NCBI GenBank assembly: GCA_024762705.1
Contig: JANTGW010000083.1
Span: forward strand, 1-5,061
Length of the DNA: 5,061 nt
From: Sulfurimonas sp.
Lineage (GTDB): Bacteria > Campylobacterota > Campylobacteria > Campylobacterales > Sulfurimonadaceae
Direction: 5' to 3'
The translations under genes were made by a program, and so were the position numbers. The stretch's first letter is position 1. Each line of letters begins with the position of its first letter. Under the pieces are notes generated by a model that searched no databases, had not been told where the DNA came from, and saw nothing but the letters and a program-made list of their open reading frames with translations. Below are positions 4,886 to 5,061 of this stretch, piece by piece.

Positions 4886-5061
4886 AATCTAGGCACAAAT
4901 CGCATAAAATAAAAATTGCTAAGTTTTCAAAAAAGAGAGTTTTTACAATAGTAAGAAGTTGTCTAAATATTGGTATAATTTGCTCGATCAATCTGGATTT
5001 AAACATAGAAGATTTTACAATACAAGACAAAGTTTTGTAACAAATATGATACGAAGCAGCG
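4886..5061. other. Noncoding 3' region, 176 bases
   Basis: No convincing open frame, RNA gene or strong terminator is seen here. An ATG at 5046 has no ribosome binding site. The region is AT-rich and contains one good promoter-like element plus short repeats. It probably leads into a gene beyond the right edge. Confidence 0.6.
4971..4979 (+). promoter_or_regulatory. Extended -10 promoter element TGGTATAAT
   Basis: TATAAT at 4974-4979 is a perfect consensus -10, preceded by TG one base before it. No matching -35 is seen at 16-18 bases, which is usual for housekeeping promoters of Campylobacterota. Transcription would start near 4986 and run rightward out of the window, leaving a leader of at least 70 bases. 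Confidence 0.6.

Noticed and set aside
1..5061. CRISPR array, insertion sequence, tRNA or rRNA
   Set aside because: No regularly spaced repeats, transposase frame, terminal repeats or tRNA-like cloverleaf could be seen on either strand.

Overview
The window is AT-rich (roughly two thirds A+T by eye). It holds one end of a nitrogen-fixation (nif) accessory gene cluster. Two Allochromatium-type 2[4Fe-4S] ferredoxins, a NifX, a Sel1-repeat protein ending in a NifU-like domain, a rhodanese, AT-rich codon use and AAGGA-type ribosome binding sites together suggest a diazotrophic member of the Campylobacterota (Sulfurimonas, Arcobacter or Wolinella-like). That placement is inference from gene style and was not tested by a database search. 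No nitrogenase structural gene (nifHDK) lies inside the window.

Nearly everything from 1 to 4049 is on the minus strand and reads as one transcription unit. In transcription order it runs: Sel1/NifU-like fusion (4049-3327), ferredoxin A (3274-2888), NifX (2878-2501), a broken third ferredoxin (2501-2278), ferredoxin B (2243-1848), three small unrecognised proteins (1842-1498, 1501-1316, 1319-1086), an aldo/keto reductase (1098-295), and the start of a rhodanese-like protein that runs off the left edge (298-1). From the second small protein to the rhodanese, successive genes can be joined by 4-base ATGA stop/start overlaps, which implies translational coupling. The likely theme is electron supply and iron-sulfur or FeMo-cofactor handling for nitrogenase. 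Ferredoxins carry low-potential electrons, NifX carries cofactor precursors, the NifU-like domain carries Fe-S clusters and the rhodanese handles sulfur. The aldo/keto reductase and the small proteins have no role that can be read from sequence.

At 4050-4137 there is a short divergent intergenic region with a perfect 17-base inverted repeat. To its right, two unrecognised plus-strand genes overlap by 20 bases (4138-4383 and 4364-4885). The last 176 bases are noncoding as far as can be seen. They contain a good extended -10 promoter element pointing to the right, presumably serving a gene outside the window.

The most notable new observation is at 2278-2501. This stretch, which looks like a plain gap, is the remnant of a third ferredoxin paralogue. 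It has lost its first half, carries a 1-base frameshift and has a premature stop, yet it is still clearly alignable to its two neighbours.
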